Source: Azolla caroliniana (Eukaryota > Polypodiophyta). From it: a DNA stretch of 64,000 bases. Under the pieces are notes generated by a model. That model was not told where the DNA came from, did no database searches, and saw only the letters and a program-made list of their open reading frames with translations. Both the position numbers and the translations under genes were made by a program. Positions 1-10,263 of the stretch are shown in pieces; the first letter of the stretch is position 1; the number at the start of each line of letters is the position of its first letter. Location: positions 2,356,001 to 2,420,000 of the forward strand of contig JBHGNT010000013.1 of the NCBI GenBank assembly GCA_043228905.1, given 5' to 3'.

Positions 1-676
1 ATGTGACTCTTTCACCTAAATCTTGTTGGATATCCAATACTCATGGACATGAGATTCTATCATATAATGGTCACATTAGCGACAAGGCATGAATGCTGTG
101 ATGAATAAATTTGGTGGTTATGGATAATGATGCCAACACAATGGTGGTTGACTTTAGTATAGGAACATGAAATATTAAAGGTTTTTGCCTTTGTGAAATT
201 TAAAAGCAAGGAAGGACCTACCGTTGTTGATAGTATTAAAAAAACCTTCAAGCATAATGAGGTGTATAAACCTCCACAAAATTGGCCAAACTGGGGCGTT
301 GCGAGAATCGAACTCGCGGCCTCTCGCACCCAAAGCGAGAATCATACCACTAGACCAAACGCCCATTGATGATAATGTGATAATGATTTTGTTTAATATT
401 TATGTCTTTATACATCACTTTACTCTAAACTCCTTTCTACGTATTAATTTCAAAAGAGCCCCTTTTCTACGTTCTACATTTATTGCATCCATTGATAGAG
501 ATTTATATAAATCCTATTCATTACAGCTTGATGAACAACCAATAATACATCTAGGCTATTTAAGATTTAGTTTTGGCTGAGTAAGGACCTTACGGTTTGG
601 TAAGGTTATGTTTTACGCATTTTAAGACATACTAGAACCTTGCTAATGATTAGACAATGTAAGAAATAGTGAGTAT
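1..676. repeat. tRNA-Pro block, copy 1, left part
   Basis: AT-rich repeat that recurs nearly unchanged at 14881-15556, 17521-18196 and 57893-58568. It holds a tRNA-Pro gene on the minus strand. Nothing else in it looks coding; the short ORFs across it overlap the tRNA and have no recognisable domain. The block continues after the Copia-1 insertion at 6049. Confidence 0.85.
293..364 (-). tRNA. tRNA-Pro-TGG: tRNA-Pro (anticodon TGG), copy 1
   Basis: A 72-nt cloverleaf on the minus strand. The acceptor stem is GGGCGTT paired with AACGCCC, the anticodon loop is TTTGGGT (anticodon TGG, proline), and the T arm is GCGAG-TTCGATT-CTCGC. The A box TGGTCTAGTGG is a perfect match to consensus. A run of four T on the transcribed strand about 12 nt past the end (+ strand aaaa at 278-281) would stop RNA polymerase III. 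It is the eukaryotic nuclear type, unlike plastid trnP. All stems are intact, so it may be functional. Three more copies lie in the window. Confidence 0.93.
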
Positions 677-978
677 TGTTGAAGACAAGGCCGTCAATGT
701 GGAAGATCAAGTAGCATTCGAATGGGGTTGAGTACCTGCGTATGACAGTTTCCAAGATCGTGCACAGAGATAGAGAGAGAGAGAGAGAGGAGGCACAAAA
801 GACTCTTCCTATTCAATAGAAACAATAATACAACCAACCTTACAAAAAGGTTACTAGGTCACTTTATATAGTGACAAACTTAGGGCAACTACCATTTATG
901 CTAATTGCACAAATGGCCCAAACTTGAGCTATACAAAGGGATAGTGTGAATACGTCCATTATACACTTGTATTCGACA
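677..978 (-). repeat. Copia-1 3' LTR
   Basis: 302 bp, the downstream LTR in element orientation. It matches 5745-6048 apart from one base (C/G in the stretch after AGACAAGG) and a GA run two bases shorter. The purine-rich tract read on the minus strand at 979-990 (core ACGGGGGAG) abuts it and fits the polypurine tract that primes plus-strand synthesis. Confidence 0.95.
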
Positions 979-1171
979 CTCCCCCGTAATGGGCGTATAC
1001 ATGGGTTATCTAAGATTACAGGTATAAACCTAGGTTCTCGGACATATCAGTTTTGTTCGAGTCGGCAGGGTCCGAAGGCAGAAGGCCGAACTGGTCGGGT
1101 CGGAAGAGTTGAAGCTGATCATTAAGGAACTGATGTCGGTTGTCTGAAACCATCCTGCGCTGTGTCCGGCT

Positions 1172-4100
1172 CTAACCGGATTGGTTTGTCGTTACGCCCA
1201 TCTGATGCCGAAGGGACCGACAGCGGTCTGCCGAAAGACACTTGGTCATTCCATCTGCGACATTGTCGGTTGTGGATATTTTCTCTAGACCGATTTTCCC
1301 TGAAATGACGCAGTCCCGAACGAAGTGATATCGAACGTCGATATGTTTGGAGGCGTTGTGGTGAACCGGATTTTTCGACAAGGCAACAGCACCTTGACTG
1401 TCGCTATAGACAACTGGGGCCGAGTCATGGTCGACTTGTCGAAACGTGTGCGCCAGCCGGCCGAGCCACAAAGCTTCTTTTGCAGCGTCGGACGCAGCTA
1501 CATATTCTGCTTCGGTTGTTGAGGTCGCTGTGCACTCCTGAAGTTTCGACTTCCACGAAATTGCTCCATTGCCGAATTTGAAGCAGTATCCGGTTGTTGA
1601 TTTCCGACTGTCTATACAGCTGGCGAAGTCTGAGTCGGTGTAACCGACTACGCCTGAGGTTGAGTTCGGACCGAAAAGAATGCCATGGTCTTTTGTGCCA
1701 GCCAGATATTTGAACACATGCTTGACTGCGTTCCAATGCGATCGGCCAGGATTGTGCATAAATCTGCTAACGACTCCTACGGCATGAGAAATATCAGGCC
1801 GTGTCGCGACCATCAGGTACATAAGGGAGCCGACTGCCGGTGCATACGGTACCGACTTCATATCTTCCCCCTCCGGACCGGATGTCGGGCAGTCTCGCTG
1901 AGAGAGCCGAAGATTCATGGGTAGCGGGGTTGAAGCAGATTTGGGTGATTGCATGTTGAAGCGTTCCAAGACACGTCCGATATAGTCGGTCTGAGACAAA
2001 AAAAGATGTCGTTTATCGCGATGCCGACTAATCTTCATGCCAAGTATGTGTCGTGCCGGACCGAGGTCCTTCATGGCAAACTTCAACCGCAATTGCCGAA
2101 TGAGATCGGCAAGTTCGCCCGCGTGGCGTCCAGAAATTAGCATGTCGTCCACGTAAATGATGAGGAAGATGGGTGATCCATCTTGAGCTGTGTTGGTAAA
2201 AAGACAATGGTCCTCATCGCTTTTTGAGAAGCCGATCGATTGGATGAAGTCGTCGAACTTCTTGTACCATTGTCGCGGTGCCTGTTTGAGGCCGTATAGA
2301 CTCTTCCTGAGTCGGTAGACTAGATGTTCTTGGCCAGTTGCCACGAAGCCTTTTGGCTGCTCCATATAAATTTCCTCTTCAAGATCACCATGGAGGAAGG
2401 CTGTTTTGACATCTAGCTGAATCAGCTCCAAGTTGTCGGCTGCCACTATGCCGAGTAGAAAACGAAGGGTTGTCATTTTCACCACTGGTGAAAAAATCTC
2501 GTCGAAGTCGACGCCATATTCTTGTCGGAAGCCCTTCGCAACTAATCTGGCCTTGTACTTTGGGGTGGTCGAATCAGACGTCTCTTTTAGTCGATAAACC
2601 CACTTGCAAGGAAGAGCACGTCGATTCTTAGGTAATTCGACCAGATCCCAAGTCTTGTTTGCCCGAATGGAGTGCATTTCCGACTCCATCGCCAGATGCC
2701 AGGTGGCTGAATCGACAGATGTCGATGCTTCTTCGTAAGACGTCGGTTCGCCGACGTCGGTGAAGAAAATTCCAGGAGAATACCTCTCCGGAGGTTGCGA
2801 CAGTCTCTCGGATCGTTGAGGTATGATTGGACTGGTCCTATCGGGTATCGAGGTCGGATGGTCCGAAAGCGAATTATTCGGCTGTGCCGAGTCAGAGTTG
2901 TCCGAGTCGGTAGTGTAAGGTTCAGCTACCCGTGAAGCTGACCGTGTGTTAAGAGCGGGGCCTTCTTGAAGGGTCGGCACATCGGAAAATGTTACCCTTC
3001 GGACTTCGATCGGTGTTTCGACTGATGGATTCATAGCCAACTCGTTCAACACAACGTCCGAACTTCGAACGATTTGTCTGTGTTCGGGGTCCCAGAGTCG
3101 GTATCCCATTTCGCCGTCTGATCCATATCCAAGGAAAATGCATTTCCTGGACCGAGGTGCAAGTTTTCGGCGATCATCTTTCGGAATAAGGGTGTACGCC
3201 TCGCATCCGAAGGTCCTCAGCTTGTCGTAATTCGGCTTACTGCCGATCCATAGTTCCTGAGGAATTTGAAGTCCTAGAGGTCTGCTTGGCGACATATTGA
3301 TTATGTGTACTGCCGTGAGTAGAGCCTCTGCCCAGAAGCCATCCGACAGTCCGGAGTGTTGGAGCATGGAAACTATCCGTTCTTGGATTGTCCGATTCAT
3401 GCGTTCTGCAATCCCGTTTTGCTCCGGACTGTGTGGTGCCGTAAATTCACGTCGGATGCCGCGTTGTCGGCAGAATTTGACGAATTCTTCTGATTTGAAC
3501 TCTCCCCCATTGTCGGTCCGAAAGCATTTCAGTTTTCGGTCAGTTTGATTTTCTACCATAGCGAGCCAATCGGAGAAGATCGAGAAGACACGATCTTTGG
3601 TGCGAATTGGATAAGCCCACACCTTTCGAGTCGAATCGTCAATAAAACTGACGAAGTAAGAGGCACCGCCGAGAGACTGATGCGGCATTGGGCCACAGAC
3701 GTCCGAGTGGACTAAATCGAGAGGTCTCGTTTCTCTTGGTGCTGATGTCGGGTGTGATGCGGCTGCTTGTTTGCCATACTGGCAATGTTCACAGAATTGA
3801 TGGTCCGAGAAGGAGAGTTTAGGGATGTATCCGGCTCTAGATAGGTGCGTAATGCCGGCCTTGCTGAGGTGTCCTAATCTTCTGTGCCATAGTGATGACA
3901 CAGGAATATCCACCAAAAACAGGTTACCCGCTCTGAGCGTAACATGTAACGGATACAGTGAGTGTATCTTGGGTCCTCTAGCAAGCAGGAGGTTCCCCCT
4001 GTGGAGTGTCCACCCTCCCGAAGAAAAACCGGCACGAATGCCGTCTTCATCTAGTTGTCCGACTGAGATCAATGGCCTTGAGAGCTCGGGTACATGTCGG

Positions 4101-5203
4101 ACATTGTGAAGTACAAGTGTAGAGCCACCTGCAAGGTTGAGCTCTAATGTGCCGATTCCAATGATGTCACAGTGTTGCGAGTTGACGACTCGAACTGAGT
4201 CGGAGTGACGGATCGTATATTGCCGAAATTGGGATCGATGAGGAGTCACGTGAAATGACGCGCCCGAATCTAAGAGCCATGTGCTCGATTCTTCAGTCGT
4301 GAGCAGAACTTCTGATCCGACTGGATTTTCGATTGATAGTATATTCGGGTCGTTTGGTAGCACATCAGCTGAGAAGCTGACGTAATTGATCTCCTCATGC
4401 CGGCCACTCTTCTTGTCTGATTTCTGAGACTTGTCGTTCTTGTTCTTGAGTGCGCGGCAGTCGGCTTTGATGTGTCCGGGTTTCTTGCAATAGTTGCAGA
4501 TTCGATTATCCCGTGACTGGCTCCGTCTTCGCTGATTGTTCGGCTGCCGTGAGGAATCTCTTCCTCGTATGTTCGATCGGTCTGTCGAACCTTGTACTAC
4601 ATAAGCGTCGTCTGTTGAGTCTTTGGCGAAAGACTTTCTCCGAGCTGCTTCGGCCAGGATTGCGCTCGTGACTTCGGAGTATTTAACAGCCGTGGTTGAC
4701 GCGTTGCACACGGTTGTGACGAAAGTTTCCCATGATGAGGGAAGGTTGCTCATGAGTATCATTGCTCTGAGTTCATCCTCGATTGCCGTCCCCTGAGATG
4801 AGATTTGGGAGCTTATGCTTTCATACTCATTGAGATGTGCTTGAACCGAATTTGATTCTTTCATCCGCAAGTTGTAGAGGCGCCGGATCAGAAACATCTT
4901 CGTTGCAGCGACCTTCTTTTCGTAGGTGTCCGACAGTGTTTTCCACAGTTCGAATGCTGTCGTACACGATTGCACCGTAAAGTATACCGATTCCGATAGG
5001 TGCATCCGAATCGTGGCGCGGACGATTCTGTCCAGCTTCTGCCACTCAATTGGTTTGTATCCTTCTGGAGGTGCTTCATTTTCGATGGGATCGATTTGCC
5101 CCTTGACTATGAGATAGTCCTGCATTTGCTCCTTCCAAAAGTTGAAGTTCGATCCATCGAACTTTCGTAGACTCATTTCTGACGAGCCGGATGTTGATGT
5201 CAT
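1172..5203 (-). CDS. Copia-1 Gag-Pol polyprotein
   Basis: A single 1,343-residue ORF that starts at an ATG at 5203. Gag fills roughly residues 1-290 and carries a CCHC zinc knuckle at about 236-249 (C-NY-C-KKPG-H-IKAD-C). The aspartic protease active site is DSGA at about 312. The integrase zinc-binding region follows (LWHRRLGHL, then CEHC), with the catalytic triad near D501, D564 and E600; the D564-E600 spacing is exactly the D,D35E type. The reverse transcriptase has LDVKTAFLHGDLEEEIYMEQ and the YVDDM catalytic box. RNase H ends the protein with GYTDSDFA, STTEAEYVA and a C-terminal TDNVADGMTK. Length and order are those of a complete plant copia polyprotein, which makes virus-like particles and copies and integrates the element. 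No stop or frameshift is visible, so it may be autonomous. The GC-rich sequence contrasts with its AT-rich host block. Confidence 0.96.
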   Translation of the reverse strand: MTSTSGSSEMSLRKFDGSNFNFWKEQMQDYLIVKGQIDPIENEAPPEGYKPIEWQKLDRIVRATIRMHLSESVYFTVQSCTTAFELWKTLSDTYEKKVAATKMFLIRRLYNLRMKESNSVQAHLNEYESISSQISSQGTAIEDELRAMILMSNLPSSWETFVTTVCNASTTAVKYSEVTSAILAEAARRKSFAKDSTDDAYVVQGSTDRSNIRGRDSSRQPNNQRRRSQSRDNRICNYCKKPGHIKADCRALKNKNDKSQKSDKKSGRHEEINYVSFSADVLPNDPNILSIENPVGSEVLLTTEESSTWLLDSGASFHVTPHRSQFRQYTIRHSDSVRVVNSQHCDIIGIGTLELNLAGGSTLVLHNVRHVPELSRPLISVGQLDEDGIRAGFSSGGWTLHRGNLLLARGPKIHSLYPLHVTLRAGNLFLVDIPVSSLWHRRLGHLSKAGITHLSRAGYIPKLSFSDHQFCEHCQYGKQAAASHPTSAPRETRPLDLVHSDVCGPMPHQSLGGASYFVSFIDDSTRKVWAYPIRTKDRVFSIFSDWLAMVENQTDRKLKCFRTDNGGEFKSEEFVKFCRQRGIRREFTAPHSPEQNGIAERMNRTIQERIVSMLQHSGLSDGFWAEALLTAVHIINMSPSRPLGLQIPQELWIGSKPNYDKLRTFGCEAYTLIPKDDRRKLAPRSRKCIFLGYGSDGEMGYRLWDPEHRQIVRSSDVVLNELAMNPSVETPIEVRRVTFSDVPTLQEGPALNTRSASRVAEPYTTDSDNSDSAQPNNSLSDHPTSIPDRTSPIIPQRSERLSQPPERYSPGIFFTDVGEPTSYEEASTSVDSATWHLAMESEMHSIRANKTWDLVELPKNRRALPCKWVYRLKETSDSTTPKYKARLVAKGFRQEYGVDFDEIFSPVVKMTTLRFLLGIVAADNLELIQLDVKTAFLHGDLEEEIYMEQPKGFVATGQEHLVYRLRKSLYGLKQAPRQWYKKFDDFIQSIGFSKSDEDHCLFTNTAQDGSPIFLIIYVDDMLISGRHAGELADLIRQLRLKFAMKDLGPARHILGMKISRHRDKRHLFLSQTDYIGRVLERFNMQSPKSASTPLPMNLRLSQRDCPTSGPEGEDMKSVPYAPAVGSLMYLMVATRPDISHAVGVVSRFMHNPGRSHWNAVKHVFKYLAGTKDHGILFGPNSTSGVVGYTDSDFASCIDSRKSTTGYCFKFGNGAISWKSKLQECTATSTTEAEYVAASDAAKEALWLGRLAHTFRQVDHDSAPVVYSDSQGAVALSKNPVHHNASKHIDVRYHFVRDCVISGKIGLEKISTTDNVADGMTKCLSADRCRSLRHQMGVTTNQSG

Positions 5204-5730
5204 GACTCTGCCCTAAGTCGGCTACGAACTTTGGTGAAGTGCAGCGGTTTGGCCCACTCAGTGTCGTTCTAGCCGAAGTTGGACACAAGTGATGTTGATT
5301 ACGGAGAATCGGGGATTTGGTTCGAATTGACTACCGACAACTGTCTTAGTCGAGTTGAACCTAGATTTAACGATCCGACAGTACTTCAAGCCGATTCGGT
5401 TTCGGTTGACTGCAACGGTGAGAGCAATGGAACCGACTGGTCCTTCCGATTATTGTCCAATCGAATGAAACACGAACTGGGGTTGTCCTTGAAGTCGTCG
5501 TTGTGCAGGAAGCCCACCTCAAGCAGTTACGATCAAGGAAGTAGAGTACAGCCGACTGGCTTACTCCGAGTGATGATCTAACGCAGCGAGATTCAAGCTT
5601 GTGTTTGCCTACTTTCTTCTCTGTTTCTTCGAATGACGCAAGAAACCGAATGCTTTGCAGACTAGGATGAAGCGAAAGGCCGAATACTGTGCAGGCTGAG
5701 ACGACGGCCGACAGCGGGTTGAGGGACCTC

Positions 5731-5742
5731 GCTCTGATACCA
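5731..5742 (-). other. Copia-1 primer binding site (initiator tRNA-Met)
   Basis: On the minus strand TGGTATCAGAGC lies 2 nt inside the 5' LTR. This is the standard copia primer site, complementary to the 3' end of plant initiator tRNA-Met, and primes minus-strand DNA synthesis. Confidence 0.95.
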
Positions 5743-5744
5743 AA

Positions 5745-6048
5745 TGTTGAAGACAAGGGCGTCAATGTGGAAGATCAAGTAGCATTCGAATGGGGTTGAG
5801 TACCTGCGTATGACAGTTTCCAAGATCGTGCACAGAGATAGAGAGAGAGAGAGAGAGAGGAGGCACAAAAGACTCTTCCTATTCAATAGAAACAATAATA
5901 CAACCAACCTTACAAAAAGGTTACTAGGTCACTTTATATAGTGACAAACTTAGGGCAACTACCATTTATGCTAATTGCACAAATGGCCCAAACTTGAGCT
6001 ATACAAAGGGATAGTGTGAATACGTCCATTATACACTTGTATTCGACA
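5745..6048 (-). repeat. Copia-1 5' LTR
   Basis: 304 bp, the upstream LTR in element orientation. It carries the promoter for the genomic RNA and a GA microsatellite. It is nearly identical to the other LTR. Confidence 0.95.
5932..5940 (-). promoter_or_regulatory. TATA box in Copia-1 5' LTR
   Basis: The minus strand reads TATATAAAG inside the 5' LTR, in a small inverted repeat (GTCACTATATAAAGTGAC). It is the likely core promoter of the element; the start site itself is not visible. Confidence 0.6.
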
Positions 6049-6224
6049 AGTATTTCCTTCCGATTGAAATGTGCAAGAAAAGAATTTATTTGTCATTGCG
6101 TATTTAGGATTGATACACAAGATAAACCCAATCACTACTCTCCAAATAAAGATATTTGCTTGAAATTCTAGAACTTACACTATAGGATATTCCCCCACCC
6201 ACGGTGAGTTTTGATCAATAATAC
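6049..6224. repeat. tRNA-Pro block, copy 1, right part
   Basis: Continuation of the tRNA-Pro block after Copia-1, matching 15553-15720, 18193-18360 and 58568-58735. It stops at about 6224, where the sequence switches to a copia relic. Confidence 0.8.
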
Positions 6225-7046
6225 CACACGAACCAATACCACACGAACTGTCGTCATCTTCACTACCGGAGCAAAGGTCTCATCGTAGTTGATTCCGCCG
6301 GTCTATGCGTATCCCTTTGCCACTAACCAGGCCTTGCACCGGTTGACCGGCGTAACTTTCTGTTACCCGGTTTGAGGCCCTTCTTGGCCGATTCAGAATT
6401 CCTTTCTGAAGATCCGCCTGCTTTCTTTCCGGGGTAAGATTTGTTCTGGTCCATCCCTTTAGTGCTGGTATTGTATTTCGGCATCTTCTTCTTCCCCTTC
6501 TCCTTTTGCGTGAACCGTCTCCTCGGTTTCTTGCGTGGGGAGAGCACGACAAATTCTCCACTACTCGCTGGTTCTTCATCTGACTGGTCATCCCGACTCA
6601 GCCACTTAGCCAGAATGAGATCAGACTCTCATCTAGAGTACCGAATCCTTCATCTTCTTCTTGAACCCCTCTAGATTAACTAGCTTCATCCTCCGGAATC
6701 GGGTCTTCGTCAGGACTTGGAGTCGGTAGGGAGTACCATTATGCCGACTCATCAAACTCGACAACTCAACTTACTCGTACCTATTTAGTCTGGGGGTTAT
6801 AACACTTATACACCTTCTGCTCATGCGAGTAACCCACTAGGATGCACTTCTCCGACATCGTATCCAGCTTCTTACGCTGCTCATCCGGTACATGCACATA
6901 TGCTATGCTACCAAAGATCCGAAGGTATGTCAAATTCGGCTTTTGCCCGAAATACAACTCATGTGCCGACACCTCGTCCTGGATCCGGTTTTGGATGTAG
7001 AACCACTTCAGCCTAGTAGAATTTGGGCATGCTCTTCTCCTCCTCC
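6225..7046 (-). pseudogene. Copia-2 relic (Gag, integrase and RT scraps)
   Basis: Rearranged minus-strand pieces of an old copia polyprotein. About 6240-6360 encodes the start of RT (compare the related YDETLAPVAKM at 49530-49640). About 6320-6550 is a basic Lys/Arg-rich stretch like a Gag tail. 6781-7046 encodes the integrase C-terminal region, with AHELYFGQKPNLTYLRIFG and a YVHVPDEQRKKLD motif. The order is scrambled and no frame is continuous, so no product is expected. Related relics of the same family lie at 11423, 31140, 42180, 45186, 47961 and 60139. The right boundary with the Element B LTR is approximate. Confidence 0.75.
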
Positions 7047-7818
7047 ATTGCCCTTGCAGCGTCGACAATCGATCGTTGCGTGACTCGGGTGGGAACCATT
7101 GGGGTTTTGGACTAGGAAGAGAAAGTATTTGAGACGAGTTTATAGTTATGGATAGATTCTTAGAAAGAGATATAGAAATTTCGTGAATCCCATGAGTGTA
7201 TTGTATTCGATTAATCAATATTTAGATAAGAATATGTAAAAGATTGAAAGAAAGAGATTAAAAAGAACTTGTGAATCCCACAAGTATAAATTATGTTGTG
7301 AATCCCACGAATATAGTTTGTTAATTGGTGTTTTAGGAAATATATCCAATTTCCAAATAATCCACACACTTATTACATTGTGTTCCCCATCCTTATATGG
7401 TGATGAGAGAGTCTTCACAATCCATGCTTAAACTTTATGCTTTTCCTATCAATAGACTATATGCTTTATTTAACATGCTTTTTCTAAAGTGATCATGCTT
7501 TTTCTAATTTCTGCGTTTTTTATTGACTATAGTGTTCATGCACGCTACAGGTGCATGTGTAGCTTTTTGTTTTATCATGTGATTTTGTAAAGTTTATCCT
7601 AGCGTGAACTTGCATTTTTATGTGGGACATCTACTTTTTAACACTAATGAAATGGTAGTGAAATGGTAAGACATTACATTATTAACATGGAGGTGCAAGG
7701 TTCGAATCTTGCCATGTGCATGTAATGGTTAGTTTGTTATTTTCTTCTTTTTTCTTCATATTTATTCAATCGGTTATTTTATATTATTTTCATGTAGTGT
7801 ACTAAATACACTACGACA
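7047..7818 (-). repeat. Element B LTR, copy a (3' LTR)
   Basis: AT-rich LTR that ends (plus reading) CACTACGACA, next to a pyrimidine-rich ctcgccccctcc, the polypurine tract on the minus strand. A TATATAAGG-like box lies near 7395 on the minus strand. The left edge is approximate because it runs into a copia relic without a target duplication. It contains a tRNA-like segment at 7656-7709. Confidence 0.75.
7656..7709 (+). other. tRNA-like A box/B box segment in Element B LTR
   Basis: TAGTGAAATGG at 7656-7666 fits the Pol III A box consensus at every position, and GGTTCGAATCT at 7699-7709 fits the B box at 10 of 11, with 32 nt between them as in a tRNA gene. Flanking GCAAG and CTTGC can pair as a T stem. 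It runs antisense to the LTR and recurs in the other LTR copies (near 11334, 14206, 42090, 46440 and 61795). Confidence 0.65.
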
Positions 7819-9492
7819 CTCGCCCCCTCCGAAACCACAAATCCTCCGGCATGTGTCGAAGTTGTCGGTGATTGTTAGCCTTCTGTGTCTGGTCTCCACC
7901 TGGTTGGTTTCGTCACTAGTCGTTTTCGTTTGCCGGCTCCATCTGTTCGCCGGTTTTCAGTTGCTTGCTCAACCCGGTTTCCGGTTACTGGCCCTCGAAA
8001 TTCTTCCTTACTTTTAGTACGCTCCGTTTCTCTCGTTATGTCGACTTTGTCTCTCCATTTCGAGCACAACCATTCTTTCCACCCAACCCATTTTCACCAT
8101 CCGATCCACCATAGTCTTCGTTCACTCTTTGCATAGCCATGGTTGATTGTCGCAACTCCTCGTGCTCTTCTTGAGCATAACCATTCATGTCTTGTCAAAT
8201 TTGCTTGCCCCGCTTGGTCCTTCTTATCCGTGGTAGTGCCTTTACTTGGCGTTGTCCTTGTCTTTATCAATGTCGAATTCTCTTCGAATCTCCGGTTGAG
8301 TCGGATTAGCTTCTTTCCAAATCGGTGTCGTCCGATCGTCTTTCGGTTGGATCGGCTTCCGTTCCGATTTGGAGTTGGTTGATTGGTTTTTACCGATTCG
8401 GCCCCCTTTCGGATCGGTTTAGACTGATCGGTTTTTATTAGTATTTGCTTCCTTTTCCTTGTTTTCACCGACCTCGACCGGTTCGACCTCCGGCATTTCT
8501 TTCCGGATCGGTCTCGTCTAGTCGGCTTTTGGTTGGAATGATTTCCGTCCGCATGGAACTCGACAAATTGGATTTTGTCCGAATCCACTTCCGCTTGGTT
8601 TAGCTTTCGTTTAGACCGGAATTCCGGCCGGATCATCTTGCGTCCGGACCCACTTTCGGCTTTACATTCTTTGCTCCCACCTCCCATCTCTCTGGTCTCA
8701 CGTTGGTTCTCGGACACAACCGCCGAAGTCTCTAGAATTACTGGGTAGGATTCCTCGGTATTATCGTCCTCCATCGTTTCACCCATAGCCACCTTCTCGG
8801 CTATCTCTCCATCATATGCATCGTCTTCGACCATTGTTTTCTCTCCGTCTCTTCGGTGTCACATTGCCTTCCAGATGCAACTGCCAGAGTCTCAGGAATT
8901 GGTGATGGTAAATTCTCGATATGGTCATCGTACATTGATTCGTCCATAGCCACCTCCGATTCGATGTAATGTTTTGTGCGACTTCCTTAATCAAGTCTGC
9001 CTCGCACTCTTTATCTCCATCAATTATGAAAGTATCTATTGTGCTTACCTCTTTCTCAACCAATGTCTTGAACACTCGTATCCCGAAATCTTCTTCTACA
9101 CTTGAAGTGGTGTTCGCCACTCTTAGCTTATGAGCCTTATCGTTCGCTATCATTCTTTCGCAAGACAAGAGGGTATCTTGTTCTACACCCTCTCCCGTGG
9201 TACCTTCATATTGTATTTCGGCCTTCATGTCGGCTACATCGTTTGTCCTCAATCGACCATCCTTCATGAGCCATGTACTTGTTGACAAGATTTTCATATT
9301 CCTCTCATCATGTCTCCCACATACCCTTCCGACTTCGGCCCAATCCTCGGTAAGACCGTTTGCACCATCATCATCTTTAAGCTCGATCCCGATGTCCATC
9401 TTTTCTTTCCGATCAATCGATCTTACAAACATTAGGACTTTATACTCCCCCACCAATTGTTGTTCCCGCTCCGAGAGTCGAGCAAAACGGTG

Positions 9493-10263
9493 TGTTGGGA
9501 GACGGGTCCCTCCGGATGGGAATGGAGAAGAACAGTGCCGACGAACAATCGGAAGCCGAGGCCGATAGGCCGAGGCCGAAATCGGAAGAGGAGTACCCGG
9601 CTACGGAGAGCCATATGATACAGACCCAGTATGAACCGGATGAGGAGTACCTGGCTACGGAGAGCCGGATGGTGTAGACCCGGTATGAACCGGATGAGGA
9701 ATACCCGGCTACGGAGAGCCGGATGATATAGACCCAGTATGAAACAGATGAGGAGTACCCAGCTACGGAGAGCCGGATGGTGCAGACCCGGTATGAACCG
9801 GATGAAGAGACATATTCGTAAATATGTTTCTGAGAGTCCATCGAGGCTATATTTGTAAATAGCCGAAAAGTCATATTAGTATAAATATGACTTAGGGCAA
9901 ACTTTTAAGATGAGTTGTAGTTGTTATTTTCTTGTTGGTGCAAGAAGAGAGAGCGTGTAACAGTGTACAGGTTGAGAGAGAGAGAGAACGAGGTCGTTGC
10001 CTCTGTTGTAACCGCCGCCTGTGGCGAAGATCGTGAGCACGAGGTCGTTGCCTCCGTGAACTCACTGTTTGTACATTCCAATATAGTGATAGTTTGCAGC
10101 CTGTAGGCTGCCGTGGTTTTTCCCTCAGTTTGGGTTTTCCACGTAAACATCCTCTCTACCTTTTCTCTCCTTTGTGTCGTGCATTTGTTTCCCGTTTTCT
10201 GTGTATGATCCTAAGCTCGGTTGTGGCCGAGCGTTGCACAAAGGGAGCGTTGAGTTCCCGTCA
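9493..10263 (+). mobile_element. Solo LTR, copia type (Copia-4), in Element B gag
   Basis: 771 bp, from TGTTGGGAGACGG to GTTCCCGTCA, in plus orientation. The flanking duplication is CGGTG (9488-9492) against CGATG (10264-10268); the duplicate copies at 34091 and 40353 keep CGATG, so one base has mutated here. Its ends and its U5 (GTGGTTTTTCCC ... GGGTTTTCCACG) resemble the Copia-3 LTR read in reverse. A TATA-like TATAAATATGAC lies near 9880. It carries a 54-bp tandem array in U3. No internal coding region remains, so it is a recombination product. Confidence 0.8.
9598..9810. repeat. 54-bp tandem repeat in Copia-4 LTR
   Basis: About four units of 54 bp (core ggctacggagagccggatg, then gacccggtatgaaccgga). 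The same array has about three units at 34199-34386 and about two at 40458-40560. The unit is 18 codons long, so the minus strand stays open across it; I regard that as a by-product of period length. Confidence 0.85.

Larger units (their letters stand above)
677..6048 (-). mobile_element. Copia-1, full-length intact Ty1/copia retrotransposon
   Basis: A 5,372-bp element on the minus strand, bounded by LTRs beginning TGTTG and ending CGACA (plus-strand reading) and flanked by the 5-bp duplication AGTAT at 672-676 and 6049-6053. The uninterrupted target is seen in three other copies of the host block (near 15551, 18191 and 58566). One long ORF encodes Gag-PR-INT-RT-RNase H in the copia order. 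The LTRs differ by one substitution and 2 bp of a GA repeat, so the insertion is very recent. This is the only element in the window with no visible coding lesion. Confidence 0.97.

Noticed and set aside
293-364. Organellar origin of the tRNA-Pro gene
   Set aside because: The acceptor stem GGGCGTT and D arm are of the nuclear eukaryotic type, the flanks have no organellar genes, and a Pol III T run is present.
224-580. Plus-strand ORF of 118 codons repeated in all four tRNA-Pro blocks (also 15104, 17744, 58116)
   Set aside because: It runs across the tRNA gene on the other strand. Its conservation reflects duplication of the block, and it matches no known family.
9492-9810. Repeat array with open frames on both strands, possibly a repeat protein
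   Set aside because: The period is 54 bp, so any stop-free unit stays open. The plus frame in copy 1 already has TAG codons, and the array lies in LTR U3.
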